Positions 24,240-35,969 of a DNA stretch of 64,000 bases are shown here, piece after piece. The notes under the pieces are model-generated. The model searched no databases and was not told the DNA's origin. It saw only the letters and a program-made list of their open reading frames with translations. The stretch lies in contig KN832891.1 in the NCBI GenBank assembly GCA_000827325.1, positions 186,001-250,000 on the forward strand, given 5' to 3'. The DNA is from Oidiodendron maius Zn. Its lineage: Eukaryota; Ascomycota; Leotiomycetes; Myxotrichaceae. The position numbers and the translations under genes are program-made. Every line of letters begins with the position of its first letter. The first letter of the stretch is position 1.

Positions 24240-25020
24240 ATTGAGGGTGGCGCATGACCCGTTCACCAACCTTCACTAGCCGTGGAATGAGCTTCCTAGT
24301 CTCAGCTAAGATATTCATATTGACATGCCAGCAAAGGAAGGGTCGAGAGGAAGAAAAGTTTGTCCGAAGAGCCTTGATTAAGGCAATCTCTCGATCTGTG
24401 ACAGTCGATAAAGGCTCCTAAATTGACTTCCTAGCCATAATATTATGAAGGAACTCAAAGGACCGGCTATGGTCCACCTCTCTCTCCTGGCAAATAAAGG
24501 CTAGTCCAACCTGAACCACCAGTAACAGCACAGATATTCAGTAAGGGCATACTGAATCGGGTGGTTTTATATGTACAATCGAGGAGTAAGACATCACGGT
24601 GCTGCTTCCAAAGGGCAAGAGCAGAAGGGTGGATAAAGGCTGGCGGTTCTAGACGCCCAGTTCAGGGAAGTATATAGGTTGAAGTTCAGTATTTTGAAGC
24701 CCCTAAAGCAGTATTGGTTAGTAAATGAGCCTTAAAAAACCAAATACTCACTTCCAAAAGCCACTGAATTGGAGTTCTACCATTCAACTCGTCAGCTCCA
24801 TTTAGCTGGAAAATATTGCTAATATCCTTCATAATACTGGGTATTTCAGGGTCAGCTTTACGGAGTGTCGTAAGGATTTGACTAGTTGACAGCCCGTCCC
24901 GTGATAAGTTACCAATCTCAGCACGAGTATCTGGTGTTAGGGCAGTAGACCGGTGTTCAGGACGGGTTGTAGCAGCTGTAGAAGGGCCATGGTTATGTGC
25001 CCCTTGAAGCGCGACGGTCC
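24240..25020 (-). mobile_element. Degenerate Mutator-like (MULE) transposase
   Basis: On the minus strand, in order: H-N-H-G-P-S; a helical segment with L-T-P-D-T-R-A-E-I and K-D-I-S-N-I-F-Q; R-T-P-I-Q-W-L-L; then the DDE part with the first catalytic Asp in L-L-L-D-C-T-Y-K-T, a second acidic site in V-T-D-R-E-I-A-L-I-K-A-L, and C-W-H-V-N-M-N-I. This is the order seen in fungal MULE transposases (Hop-like). Stops and several frameshifts interrupt it, and the third catalytic residue and terminal repeats are not seen. A 40-80 base gap near 24690-24760 may be a former intron. Confidence 0.7.
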
Positions 25021-25385
25021 CGGAAGAAGTATTGTTCCGTCAGCGGCGCTATTCTGTTTTCGGCCTCATCAAACCCGTACATTTGTATCAAAAAGTTATT
25101 ATACCCCGAGATAGAGGGGGAAATAGTTGATGCTTTACGAAATATTATGTAATTTCTGGCGTACAGTTAAGTTATGCTGTAATATTATTGGTAGATTGAT
25201 CCGTAAGAGGAAAGGTGGCTACGATTTAGCCCCTAAATGTAACAGTGGGTCTACAGAGTAGACATTCTACCATACAAAATCCCCCAGCCAACAAGGCCCA
25301 CTATTACATTTATTTAGGGTGGGGGAGAGTAGAGACTGCGTCTGGTCTTTCTTCCAGCCTTTTCGAAATCTTGGCGCTGCCTAAA
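25021..25385. other. Promoter region of the FAD-linked oxidase gene
   Basis: AT-rich upstream of 25250, then the likely core promoter. An in-frame codon path extends upstream of the chosen ATG but lacks signal-peptide character. Confidence 0.4.
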
Positions 25386-27181
25386 ATGTCTCTCCTTATC
25401 AGCTCCTCTATTCGATTGGTGGCTATCGCGTTTTCTCTTATTCACTTTTCGTGTGCGTATCCAAACATCACCAAAGAGCTCGGACCTCTCCTATCTCCAG
25501 GCGCCGCAATCGTATTCCCGGGCTCACCTGAGTTTCTTATCGCCACGGACAGGGACAATGAAGAAGACCCGCCGACCTTTTCTGTAATTGTGGAGGTGGC
25601 TACCGAGAGCGATGTGCAAGAAACTGTGAGTTTCTGCTTGAGATGGATTCACCCCTTTGCTCACCACAAAATAGGTACGATATGCTAATAGCAACGATAT
25701 ACCCTTCTTGGCAACGACTGGCTTGCATGGGGGAACCATAACTTTAGGAAACCTGCAGCAGGGGATCAATATCTACATGAGGAAGATGAATTCCACCACC
25801 ATTGCCGCAGACGGACGCAGTGCTACGTTTGGAGGCGGCATTCTTGGGCTTGAAGTCAGGGATGCTTTATGGGCAGCAGGCAAACAGACAGGTATATACC
25901 TCAGTGTCAAGGACCGTACGTGGAAAGAAAGACTGACGCCATCTAGTTACTGGAGCATGCGAATGCGTCAGCTTGCTGGGCCCTCTCCTTGGCGGTGGTC
26001 ATGGATATCTCCAAGGCTTCTACGGTCTTATCTCTGACAACCTCATTTCGGCTCGCGTGGTGCTTGCAACTGGAGATGTGATTTCTGTCTCTGCTACGCA
26101 GAATTCTGGTACGTCTGAAGTTCTCGGTCTTAATAGCGAAGTCTTGTGTCTAACTCCACGTAAAATATTTCTGTCTTCCTCATATTGTGCTTACTTCATA
26201 GCAAAGATCTCTTCTGGGCCCTTCAAGGAGCAGGCCACAATTTCGGAATCGTCACGGAGGTTACAAGCCGTATATACGATGTCCCATCAACAAATTGGGC
26301 TTATATACAATATATATTCACGCATGACAAGGTTGAGGCTCTCTTCAATTTGATCAATACCTGGACCGCAAATGGAACGAGAGACATGCCTGTCGAATTT
26401 ATCAACAAAAACGTCTTCGCGCGCATTCCAGGTATCGATGCTAATAACGTAAGTCGCAATCAGTACAAGAGGCTTGGTGCTGACGTTCAATAGGCAGTCA
26501 TAGTCTTCAACATCTTCTACCAAGGTGTCGATGCTGTCCCAAGCGAGTACACCGCGCCACTTTTAGCCATCGGTCCAGTTGTAGCGGCAGCGAACGCAAC
26601 AGACTATCCCGGACTCACCATCATCGACGCTACTACTATAAACGATACTGTGTGTACGCAGCATGACGCTGTCAATATGATGTTCCCACTCAGTGTGAGG
26701 TCTTACAACACCCAAGCTCAAGTAGCTGCCTTTGATTCCTACAACGCATTCACGGCAGATGCAAGATTCCTCAACTCTGCTGTTCTGTTCGAAGGATACT
26801 CTACGCAGGCTGTGAAAGCTGTGCCGGGTAGCTCGACGGCGTTTGCTTATCGCGAAGACAACTTCTTGATGTATGTTCAACCCTACCTTTGATTTCGTGG
26901 TTTAGAGCTAATCTGTTAGAACCCCGGTCGTCAGTTATCTTGTGAATAGCTCATTGGACAGTCACGCTACCGCCTTTGGCGAAAACCTCCGAGAAGCTCT
27001 GCACAATGCTTCTGGGAGCGCTGAGATGCACGCGTACGTGAACTATGCGCATGGCGAAGAGACCTTGCAGGAGCTGTACGGGTATGAGGCTTGGAGGTTG
27101 GCCCGGCTGGAGACTTTGAAGACTAAATATGATCCTGAGGGGCATTTCGACTTCTATTCCCCAATTCCCCAATCTAACTAG
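25386..27181 (+). CDS. Secreted FAD-linked oxidase (BBE/VAO superfamily)
   Basis: An oxidase with a PCMH-type FAD-binding domain and a C-terminal berberine-bridge-like segment; relatives oxidise sugars, alcohols or alkaloid-like substrates. Six exons (25386-25625, 25675-25891, 25947-26108, 26207-26448, 26494-26870, 26920-27181) join in phase to 499 residues. A signal peptide starts at the chosen ATG (M-S-L-L-I-S-S-S). Landmarks: I-P-F-L-A-T-T-G-L-H-G-G, where the His is at the usual flavin-attachment site; T-G-A-C-E-C-V-S-L-L-G-P-L-L-G-G-G-H-G; L-F-W-A-L-Q-G-A-G-H-N-F-G-I-V; and a C-terminal Y-V-N-Y-A-H-G. The fourth exon is entered through GCAAAG rather than the nearer CATAG, which alone keeps frame. 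It may be an oligosaccharide oxidase serving the hydrolase island, but secondary-metabolism oxidases look similar. Confidence 0.87.
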
Positions 27182-28020
27182 AAGCCTAAGTGTTGGTGGT
27201 AATTGCGCTAACTAGACCCAGTTGTCTGTGTCAAGTGCAAGATGTAACTAGGAGTTAATAAATACCTCTGCGTGTTGGTGTAGCACTAGCATCTCATGCT
27301 ACAGCCTCTCTAAAATTTATACTCGAGCGAGTCGCCCTACCGCAAATAGTGCTGCCAGGGTAGGCGTCACCCGTATTCAGTGCGTGTTATAGTAGCCGAT
27401 CCCACCCACGTCGCGCAGTAATATTAAGGGCATTACCTCCCTAGATGACATTAAGATAGCAGAAGCTGATGGATCTCGACTGCCTCACGCATCATTCTGC
27501 CAACCCCGCCCTACGTCGCCACACCTTCCAAATCTCGAAATTATCAGCAAAACCCTCACACTCAACTCTAATAAAAGAGGGAAACTCTAGTGTGACGTGA
27601 TAAAGCCAGTGTCTAAAATAGACTCTAGAAGGCTCTGGAGAAAGTGCAACTATGCACGGCAAACAAAGCAGAGACAGAGGCAACCTAAGGCCCTAAGATA
27701 GGTGGATAGTGTTTAAAATTAATATACTTCGGAGTGTAAATACAACTCCTACTAGGTACGATATCAAGTATCAAAGTGGCTCCAAATAACCAGGCCAAGG
27801 TATGTGAAAGGAGCTGACCCTCACTAAATAATCCTTGCGTCAATCACCAGAAAAGGGCAGGAAGGTTCGGTGAGCGATAGCCTTATTGAGTGAGAAAGTG
27901 ATTATCTATTAGCCAGCTAAGATCTAGGACTTCCTTGATCATATGTGTAGTCACGAGACTGACTGTGACGACCCAGTCTATCAATTTTAGGGAAAAGGAG
28001 TATGGAATTCCTGGTGGCCT
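27182..28020. other. Intergenic, no gene recognised
   Basis: An open stretch of 63 codons at 27492-27683 (-) contains a plausible protein-like segment (V-E-C-E-G-F-A-D-N-F-E-I-W-K-V-W) but I cannot place it in a family. Otherwise nothing is seen. Confidence 0.35.
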
Positions 28021-28819
28021 TTTTAAAAGGGCCAGCTAAATCGCACCCGGACTTAGCTACATTACACCCGCTAGGGGCTGTATTTGGATTAATTACTCCG
28101 CGCAGCTCAGAAACACGCGCAACAGTACATTTTTACACGCAATTGCATATACCTTTTCTTCAGCGGTTGATGTACGAGCAACTACTACTTGTCGAGAGCC
28201 GTCCTTATTCGAGATCCCTTCTAATTCAGCACCTCCTGGACTAGTGGAGGGGACTTGATTGAAGGGATTGAGGCTGAGGTAGAGAATTAGTGTTTACTTT
28301 AATTGATGCTATTTGGCAGTACAGTAATCTCTTTCTATAACGTAAGGCTTTATTCAGACCTTTTTTTTTTCGCTATAAGGAGGTTCGCTACATAAGATGT
28401 TCGTCCTCTTCCATCTAGTCAATAATATCGCTAATAATCCCCTACATTTTAATAACCCCCCCCCCCCCGGTTGTCTATTTTGGAACCCCTAGAACCCCTT
28501 AAAAATTAGTTCCAACAGGGCAAAATTACCTTTTTTTATAGCGAAATCGTCTAAATTCTTTCGTTATATCATTATAACGAGAGATTTCGTTATACCCATA
28601 CTAAACTCAGTAGTTTTCGCGAACTCCTTAGTTAAAAAGGGAGATTCGTTCTAACAGGTTACGTTATAGAAAGAGATTACTGTAAAGGTACATGCGATCG
28701 CGTGTAAAAATGTGATGTGGCGTATGTTTCTGAACTGCGTGGAGCAATTAATCCAAATACAGCCTTAGCTGTGTAACATAGCTAAGTCAAGGCGTGATTT
28801 AGCTCTACTCTCCTTAAAA
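28021..28819. mobile_element. Non-autonomous element with long (about 135-bp) terminal inverted repeats
   Basis: The left arm (about 28021-28158) and right arm (about 28685-28819) are imperfect inverted copies. Shared stretches include CAGCTAAATC, GGCTGTATTTGGATTAATT (28076-28094 and its complement at 28746-28764), CAGAAACA and TTTTTACACG. The loop, excluding the inner element at 28320-28684, is about 160 bp and has no supported gene. This is a foldback or MITE-like transposon remnant; arm ends and target-site duplication are not resolved by eye. Confidence 0.75.
28320..28684. mobile_element. Pogo/Tc1-like MITE nested in the long-TIR element
   Basis: A perfect 26-bp terminal inverted repeat, starting TACAGTAATCTCTTTCTATA at 28320 and mirrored at 28659-28684. 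The repeat proper begins CAGTAATCTC, as in pogo/Tc1-mariner elements, with the TA on each side as the expected target duplication. The 361-bp body (28322-28682) has no coding capacity, contains poly-T (28371-28380) and poly-C (about 28457-28470) runs and internal TATAACG words. Its perfect TIR against the imperfect arms of its host element implies the later insertion. Confidence 0.88.
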
Positions 28820-29371
28820 GAGACTTGACGACCCCCTGAGGACGGCTCTACTGCCGTATGCGTCCCAAACCTGGGTTACCGTAATAGTGAGATCACCGCT
28901 CGAAAGTATTGGCGAACCCTAGACGGAGTGCTGGAACATGCATCATATGCAGTAAAGCGGTGGCGATCTCATCTAGTTGCAGCCCGCCCGAATCTGCCGG
29001 AGGTCCTTGCGTCTCTCTCACCTCGCCAATAAACAGCACGCTTACAGTAATCCAGGCCTCGCCCAGGATTATATGCATAAGCATCTTAAACCTAGCCAAA
29101 GAGAGTTCCTAAATTACGAAGTCCTCCCTGCTCCGTATATACTTAGGAGCTTCCCCGCTCACGATACATTTAACTGGCCATACCGTCCTTGCCCGGCGAC
29201 CGCAGATCTATGGAATTAATTATTGCTGTTTAATTCAGCGCGCGTCAGCCGGGGAGGAGGGGGGTTACTAAGGGGCAAAACATATAATGTTAATCTCACT
29301 AACGACAACATAGCAAAAGCTTGCATGCAAGTTTGTGCTGCCACTCCTTTGGATGCGAGTCCCGGTTTAGG
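28820..29371. other. Promoter region of the CFEM receptor gene
   Basis: Spacer between the nested elements and the receptor gene. No gene is supported. Confidence 0.4.
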
Positions 29372-31015
29372 ATGCTACTTTCCACGTGCTTCAGCTTCGT
29401 GTCTCTATTGTCAATTGTGCTGGCACAGGTCAATCTTCAACTCGCCCTCCAGGAACTTCCTGTTTGTGCTGTCGGCTTCTCCATACCTCTGCTTAGCCAA
29501 TCCATCCCTCTAATACCTCCCAGGTAAAATGTGCAGGGCAGACGCTTCCGCCAGCTGGATGCGCCTTGGAAGATATCTCCAGCTGCCTCTGCACGAATAC
29601 TACCTTGCAGAGCCAGCTCTCCATCTGCGTACAAACATCTTGTAATCGCACGGAGCAATATTGTAAGCCTCCCTAGACTATATCTCCGTTGTGCACTACT
29701 GAGCGCTCCTAGCTACAATATCTGTCTCGCAAAACCTTATATGCAAAGGTGCTCCACAACAATCTCGAAGTGCCGAGGTCATTCGAATCACCATTATTAT
29801 ATCTTCGGTTGCCTTCCTAGTTGTCATACTACGGCTCTGCTCCCGCTACTTTGTTGCAAAGATCTGGTGGGATGATTGGGCCATCATTGCAGCTGCTGTG
29901 CGTCGTAAGCGGGAGAATTGTTTTGGCTATAGGCTGACTTTGATCAGGTATCTATACTGTCGATGACCGTTTGCGCCATATATTGTATGCTCCCCTCTTC
30001 CTCCGTCGTGTGCTTCTGTGGAGAGACAATAATGAGGTTTTAGGTGCCGCTAATGGCTTTGGAAAACACGCGTGGGACATTCCACCAGGGAATATAGATA
30101 CCATACTAGAGGTACGCATACGAGCACAACTTCCTAAAGCATCCTAACAACAAACAGCTCTACTATATAGGTCAGATCCTCTACGTGCTGGCCCAAAATC
30201 TAACCAAGATCTCGATTCTCCTCCTATTCTTGCGCATATTCCTAGATGAACACTTCCGCCTTGTCACCAAGATTGCTATAGCCTGGATGGTCTGCCACAT
30301 TATCGGATTTTTCATGGCCGTTACTCTACAATGTATCCCTGTGAGAGCAGTCTGGGATCCGACACAGAAAGGAAAATGTGTCAGCTCAAGCATGATGGTT
30401 GCTGCGGGGGCTGCGTGTAGCATTTTCGAGGACGTTGTGATTATCCTTCTCCCGGTGCGAGAGATAAAGTATCTCAATCTTGGTCCAAGGAAGAGATTGG
30501 CTATCATTCTCATGTTTTCTCTAGGTTCATTGTCTGTTTCCCTCTCAACCGCCCTACTGTCAACTGGACTTTGGAAGGCTCCTCTCTTGTTTCTAGCAAT
30601 TATTGACTTCCATCTAGCGCATGCATAACCAGTATGATCCGATTGAAATACTTAACCTCCTACTCAGTCCGGTCCCTCGACCCATCATGTACTTATCCTT
30701 ACCTTCCTAAAGCCTCCAAATGCTAACACCGACACAGGGGATAGCGTCGACATTGTGATCTGGTCCATCATCGAAACCTACACCGCCTTGATCTGCGCCA
30801 ATATGATTACCATCAAACCTCTGTTGGCCAAGTACATCCCCTCAATCTTCCAGAACACGCCCGCGGACAGCCAAACCCCCAGCTTCAGCTCCTCGCGGAC
30901 CAAAAGCACCTGGGACCCGTTGGGGCAACCCCTTTCAGAGGACATCGGCAGCCCTCGGACGGACCTGAGTTTATCCCCGAATCGGCTGCAGGGTTCAAAG
31001 CCATGGAGAGCGTAA
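29372..31015 (+). CDS. CFEM-domain Pth11-like seven-transmembrane receptor
   Basis: A membrane protein of the fungal Pth11-type GPCR-like family with an extracellular CFEM domain, a group linked to surface sensing and host or substrate recognition. Eight exons: 29372-29470, 29524-29662, 29713-29897, 29948-29984, 30044-30111, 30158-30531, 30633-30688, 30738-31015. They join to 411 residues with all phases correct. A signal peptide leads into the CFEM domain (L-P-V-C-A-V-K-C, A-G-C-A-L-E-D-I-S-S-C-L-C-T-N, C-V-Q-T-S-C), then the rhodopsin-like 7TM part (V-I-R-I-T-I-I-I-S-S, W-W-D-D-W-A-I-I-A, G-K-H-A-W-D-I, Y-V-L-A-Q-N-L-T-K-I-S-I-L, I-W-S-I-I-E). The cytoplasmic tail is Ser/Thr-rich. Exon 1 uses a GTCGGC donor and exon 4 is 37 nt; the seventh exon (56 nt) is the least certain. 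An upstream in-frame ATG at 29321 would bury the signal peptide. Confidence 0.85.
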
Positions 31016-31407
31016 AGGCGTAGATCGACGGGGAGACCTCGCACGGTGACAGGTATAAGAGGAAGGGATCGCTGGAAGTGTGGGCGACGAAGAGTGTCAG
31101 TGTGTAGGGTTCGGGGTGATGAAGATCTTCTCGTCAAGTGATTTTGACATCTATCTTCGTGTGATAGCAGAAGCCGTATTAATAGTTCTCATACTGCCCC
31201 CTCATTTCATGGCAGCATATTAAATTACTTGTCAGTCACTGTACTAGTTCCGGACAATACGGCTTCAGAGAAACCGCCGAATTTCGGCCAGATTCTTGCG
31301 GTAATTTATCCATTTGATGTTTTAAGGATAGCCTAATTCAAAGAGAAACGGAGCATCGTCCAGGAATGCTCGGGGTTTGCCGGAGAAAGTGGCTACCGTA
31401 GGCAGCG
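31016..31407. other. 3' flank of the receptor gene
   Basis: No gene seen. Confidence 0.4.
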
Positions 31408-31716
31408 CTAGCCTGGCTTCTTGTCAATCAGTAGAGCAATGATCTCGTGGTCTCGACTATCAGGTGCCAAGTGCAACGCCTGGCTTTCCTGCAGGCCCCG
31501 AGCAGATACCATGGTTAGTTTCTCTAACAAAACTCTCACCATCTCAACGAGCTTGCTCTTCACTGCCAAGTGTAGGAATGTCTGCCCCATTTTATTTGGA
31601 GGTGAGATGTCCGCTCGTTGCGAGAGAAGCTCCTCCGTTGGCTCCGCGTGACCATGCACTGACGCCGCATAGAGCTCTGTGCCGATACCCATCCCGGTCT
31701 GATATTGATGCACCAC
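31408..31716 (-). pseudogene. Ankyrin-repeat fragment
   Basis: About 100 codons encode three degenerate ankyrin-type repeats: L-Y-A-A-S-V-H-G-H-A with L-L-S-Q-R-A-D-I; Q-T-F-L-H-L-A-V-K-S-K-L-V-E-M-V-R-V-L-L-E-K; and A-L-H-L-A with I-A-L-L-I-D-K-K. The frame opens at GTG with no strong start (first ATG 31692) and stops within what should be a longer repeat array. Likely a fragment of an ankyrin protein rather than a complete gene. Confidence 0.5.
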
Positions 31717-33002
31717 TCTTCAGCAGGAGACATATGATTCTCGATGGCCGTGCTCCTCCTACTAGCGTTTATTAGCTAGGGACTGTGCCAACCTGCTAGC
31801 ACATCACCCTAACCGCCGACCCTCCCAACTCACGCCTATGATCCTCTCTGCCTACGTCAATATTTGAATATGGATGTTTAGACTGCCTTAGACCGCCGAG
31901 CGTAGCGAAGGAGTGGGGATGTTACAAAACTCCCACGGGACGTCTAATCTATAGTAATAACTTAGTTAAGGACTAATCCCGATTAGTAACTTTCACGTCC
32001 TTAAAGGGGACGTTTTCTTCGTCGGATAGTGTTGGGTACTATATTATATAAGCAATACTTGACAATCGTGGAGGAATTAACCCACGGCATGTGGACTGCA
32101 TATGCCTCATCATCGGCAACCATTCCATTTTGAGTGTTAGCCCTATCGTTGGTCCAACCAGATAAGGGTCCGCGGTGAACCAGCGAGCTTCTCTTATTAC
32201 TGTACAGACTAGTATACAGCCCCTGAGGCGCTAGTCTTAAGTTGATTTTGTGGAACTACCTAATTTACGCTAGAAAATCCTAAATCTCTGCCCTATCCCT
32301 CTTCTGGACTATGTTGCGAGTGGAGGTTGTATACCACATCCACTCGCCTGCCATGAAACTGCCGATGCTAACTCAGCCAACGCTGATATAATAAATAGTC
32401 TTTCTGTATAGAATTGCTCTATTCCTCCTTCCTCCATGTCTCAATATTTTTCGGCAATTAAATTATATATATCTAGTTTATTTAAAGCTATAACGTCCAG
32501 CCCTGCGTAGCGGAAAACCCTACGTGCCGGAAAAAAAAATAGGTACTTTGACTTCAAGTATCTTAAAATCTGTGCATACCTTAATATCTCGTATATTTTC
32601 TTATAAGTTATATTCCATGGCCACTCCCGGACACCCCAACCCCCCCCCTCTAGAAAATCACGTTTGCATCATCGCTCTCACGCCTGATTTACAAAGAGTC
32701 TCCTCTTATAGCGTAATAGACCTTCTTCACCACAGCTCCACCACCGACCTTATACCATCCCTAATACTCATAGAGGAGTCTCATCCGAGCTCTAAGGCCT
32801 CACTGCGATGCAGGAATCGTTATCAGACTTGTGGCTGCTGTGGTGTGCAGATTTATGCAAGATCGCCACGGGGTCGTTACTTCGGACCAAAGCGAGTGAC
32901 GATTTTGGTTAGTGCACAACAACCACGTTGTAATTTCAATTATAGACATTTAGTCAACAAAGTTTCAAAGCCCCATTATCCAAAGCTGAGGTCCCTTAAG
33001 TA
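31717..33002. other. AT-rich intergenic region 3' of the HET gene
   Basis: No gene supported. AT-rich around 32380-32520. The large plus-strand open stretch from 32524 has no family signature and runs antisense into the HET gene's last exon. Confidence 0.4.
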
Positions 33003-35464
33003 TCAGATCAAAACGAACATTTGCTCGTTCAATTCTCCAGCGCTGCGCATCGAGATGGCCTCCCCATCCATGATACCATGCACATCTAACACAATCAGTT
33101 CAGCCGAAGCGAGATATAGTTTTTAAAGGGTGCTAACTTACAGCACTCTCCAAGAAAAACGTTTTTCGAGCCAACCGGGCGAAGAATAAAGGGGACGTTT
33201 CCTCCGTATAGCACGCAGACGATGTCCCCAGGCTTTATGCAATGCTTCCCTTTGCCCATGTAGCCTGCTTTCGTGATAAAAAAGCGATGTGACTGACTAG
33301 CGCAAAAAGCAAGTGCAACCTTCTCTATGGCGCCACGTAACATGCCATTTGCCGAATCTTGCTCCCATCCCAACAAAGTATTCAGTATCCAATCTCGAAA
33401 ATCCCTCAGCTCCTGGGATTGTCTGAAATACCCAAGAGCGACGGTATCGCGGAACGCCTTTTGCTGGTCGCACAGCGGTCCGTACGGATTTTCGTGCCCG
33501 AACGAGGTTGACCTCACCCAGAAACCCCACTCGTCCCGTAATCGTGGGGAAAAAGGATCCAGGTCGAACAAGTCGGGGGAGTTGAAAGAGTCGATATTTT
33601 CCATATCGATATGGGGAGGCTCCGGTGGGAAATCTGCAACCACATCTACTACATCAAAGAAGATACCCTCTGCAACGAGCTCACGGTCAATAGAGAGAAA
33701 TTGAACTCGCGGGGGTAATCCAGCAGCTGCATGGTCATCTGAGGACCTTATTGGGTGGAGATGAAAAGAGTCCCACTCTCTCGCAGGTAGATGATCCCAG
33801 CGAGGAACCCAGGAAGGCAGGGATTCCAACCCTGCCTTAGTCCATTCTGGTAATTCGTCTGGACCTAATTCAAAGAGTGGGTTGTCATATCCAAGGGCGA
33901 TCGTGCGGCAGGCCAGCTCGAAGAGAGCCCCTTTATGTTCAGTCTGCAATTGTGTCTTGCAAAAATATGTCAGGAGAGGCCTAAAATCGTTCAATATTGG
34001 ACAGTCATCCGGGTCAAGTATATAACATGCCGAAAGGATATCTAGGCTTCCACCTTGAAGGATTGTGTTGCGTGCGAGCTGTTGGTATAGCGCTGGGACA
34101 GGAACGTTGTAGTTGATGGTGATGGGTAAGCCTTTGGTGATACCAGCAATTCCGAAGACGTAGTCGTGTAAGTCTGTCGCTTGGCGACGTCGACTATGCA
34201 TCAAGGCAGCGAGGGTGGGTATCTCAAGTCCGACGCATTTCTGGAACCAGAGAGATGCCAGTGTTGCAGCTCCGTCAGCAGCGGTGGCCCTGACAGCAAT
34301 GTATGGTTTAGCATCACGAATCCCAAGGTGATACCACGCTTCGCCGACAAGAAGAAACAAAGCGAGGGTAGTCCACATGACGCCGTATTGACCACAACAG
34401 ACAAATGGGCTTTTGGCATTTAAGACTTCTTGCATTATCCACACCCGTGACCAATAATTCCTCTGAATGAGCATCCTAAGAGCGAGCAAGTGCGGTATGA
34501 ACTCCACCGAGAGGATAATGTTAGCCCAGCCTTCTCTGTTTCCTTCGAGTCGCAGTAGAAGCTCCATGGCAAGGTGGCTATTATCCTCATCTTCTCCCAA
34601 CCACATGAGCACAGCCGCTGCTTGTTCGTATATGAAGCACATCTGGCTGACCTGATGATTCCGCTCTTCCATGTCTGCTTGATTAATACAGATAGCGTCT
34701 ACCCACAGATATCTGTTTTGGGATCTATGTCGGAGATTCTTGAGCGCGGAGTAGAGATTTGGAGTCACTGTGAAGGATCTCCCTTCCAACTCTATTGTAG
34801 CGGGGGCCCCAGATCCACCCCAAACATACGACAAGGCCACATATAGTAGCTGTGAAATAGAATTACTATGTATCAACCGACACTTCACCACCGCGGAGGA
34901 TTCCGTGCTTGGCATAAGAACAAGTAGCCTGAACTCTTTTATGGTGTGGTTGAGTGTCCGATACGGGTAGCCGGGAGTCCCAAGAGAGAGGGCATTCTGA
35001 AGAATGGAGTGAAATATAGTATGCTCGCACCCCTCTAATATCGACATTATACCTTCCAGTAGCTTCAGGGCCAGTCTCGATCCAGCACCATTCTCGGGGA
35101 GCGCGACTCCACTTTGGAACGCACAAAGGCGGATGAAAACCTCCTGAAAAGCATGGCTCTTAGTGGAAGACTCCAGATTTTGTGCCTCTGCTCTGAGCCC
35201 TTCATATATTTGTTTTGCTTCTGGGATTACATCCTTGAGGTTCTCGAAAACGACCTTGGTTTCTGGTTGCTCTTGGAACTGTCGATCGACGAGGGACTCG
35301 ACGTCTGGGAAGAGCTCCTCAATAGAGAGAGACAACCATGGTCCTCCATTTAGACAACATCCCAGTGCTAGTTTCGCTTCGTTGTTAAGGCTGCCTAAAT
35401 CGAGATGGGCTGAGATGATCTGAAGGCAGGCCTCCAGGCAAAGATCGGCTTCCTCGTAACCCAT
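33003..35464 (-). CDS. HET-domain (heterokaryon incompatibility) protein
   Basis: HET proteins act in non-self recognition and trigger programmed cell death on hyphal fusion. Two exons: 35464-33142 and 33085-33003, with a 56-nt intron. The second exon supplies the expected C-terminal signature: spliced, the end reads G-E-C-Y-V-H-G-I-M-D-G-E-A-I, whereas reading through gives an unrelated tail. Total 801 residues. The HET domain lies at about 205-360 with Y-V-A-L-S-Y-V-W-G, Y-L-W-V-D-A-I-C-I-N-Q and R-N-H-Q-V-S-Q-M; downstream come L-H-D-Y-V-F-G-I-A-G and G-D-I-V-C-V-L-Y-G-G-N-V-P-F-I-L-R-P. The start is the ATG at 35464 (M-G-Y-E-E-A-D-L); upstream in-frame codons begin only with GTG. An N-terminal helical extension of about 200 residues precedes the HET domain; I do not recognise it. 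Divergent from an ankyrin gene, with 505 bases between. Confidence 0.92.
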
Positions 35465-35969
35465 CTTGCTTGGGCGCTGAGAATATTTCAGCTGAGAGCC
35501 GCAGACTAGCACCCAGGTCACAGGGACCGCCGATCGTCCAGTTATTACCCATAATAGTACTAGTGCATTCGTCTTTCACGTGATGTAACCGCACTGAGCT
35601 ATAAATACTACATTATGTAAGCACCTCCTTCGCTTGGTGCTTATTAAGATGCTTGGCGTAATATGTACCCTGATATTTTGACTCAACTAACTAACTACAG
35701 AGCGCATGAATAGCCTCCTTGTATATTCGAATATTCAGTGGTTACGCCGATATTCGACGCCGAATATCGGTATGTCCTGCCCTTGAGTTCTGGTGCTGAA
35801 TTCATATTATCACCACCGAATCTGGCCGTATTCAGATGCCAGATGCCAGATGCAACCCTTGCCACCTTAGTCAGCATCCATCAACATTTCTGGTGATTCG
35901 TAATGCGCACTTAGAATCGCGACGCGAGCGATAGCGAGCGATTTACCCTGCCAATAACACTTGATATTC
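35465..35969. promoter_or_regulatory. Shared HET/ankyrin divergent promoter with palindromes
   Basis: Contains a perfect 10-bp stem (CCGATATTCG at 35747-35756, CGAATATCGG at 35761-35770, 4-base loop), a 12-bp palindrome ATATTCGAATAT (35723-35734), and a 7-bp unit CAGATGC in three tandem copies (35833-35853). A TATAAAT lies near 35600. Whether the palindromes bind a regulator is unknown. Confidence 0.55.

Noticed and set aside
28457-28470. Poly-C tract as a possible sequence gap or telomere-like signal
   Set aside because: It lies within the inner MITE, together with a poly-T tract; simple low-complexity sequence, no telomeric repeat unit.
32524-33126. A 200-codon open stretch on the plus strand with an apparent basic, Cys-containing protein
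   Set aside because: It has no recognisable domain and runs antisense across the last exon and intron of the HET gene, whose splice and C-terminal signature are well supported.
34604-34611. A third TGTGCTCA-type octamer (as TGAGCACA)
   Set aside because: It lies inside the HET coding region and is expected by chance; not counted as a regulatory site.
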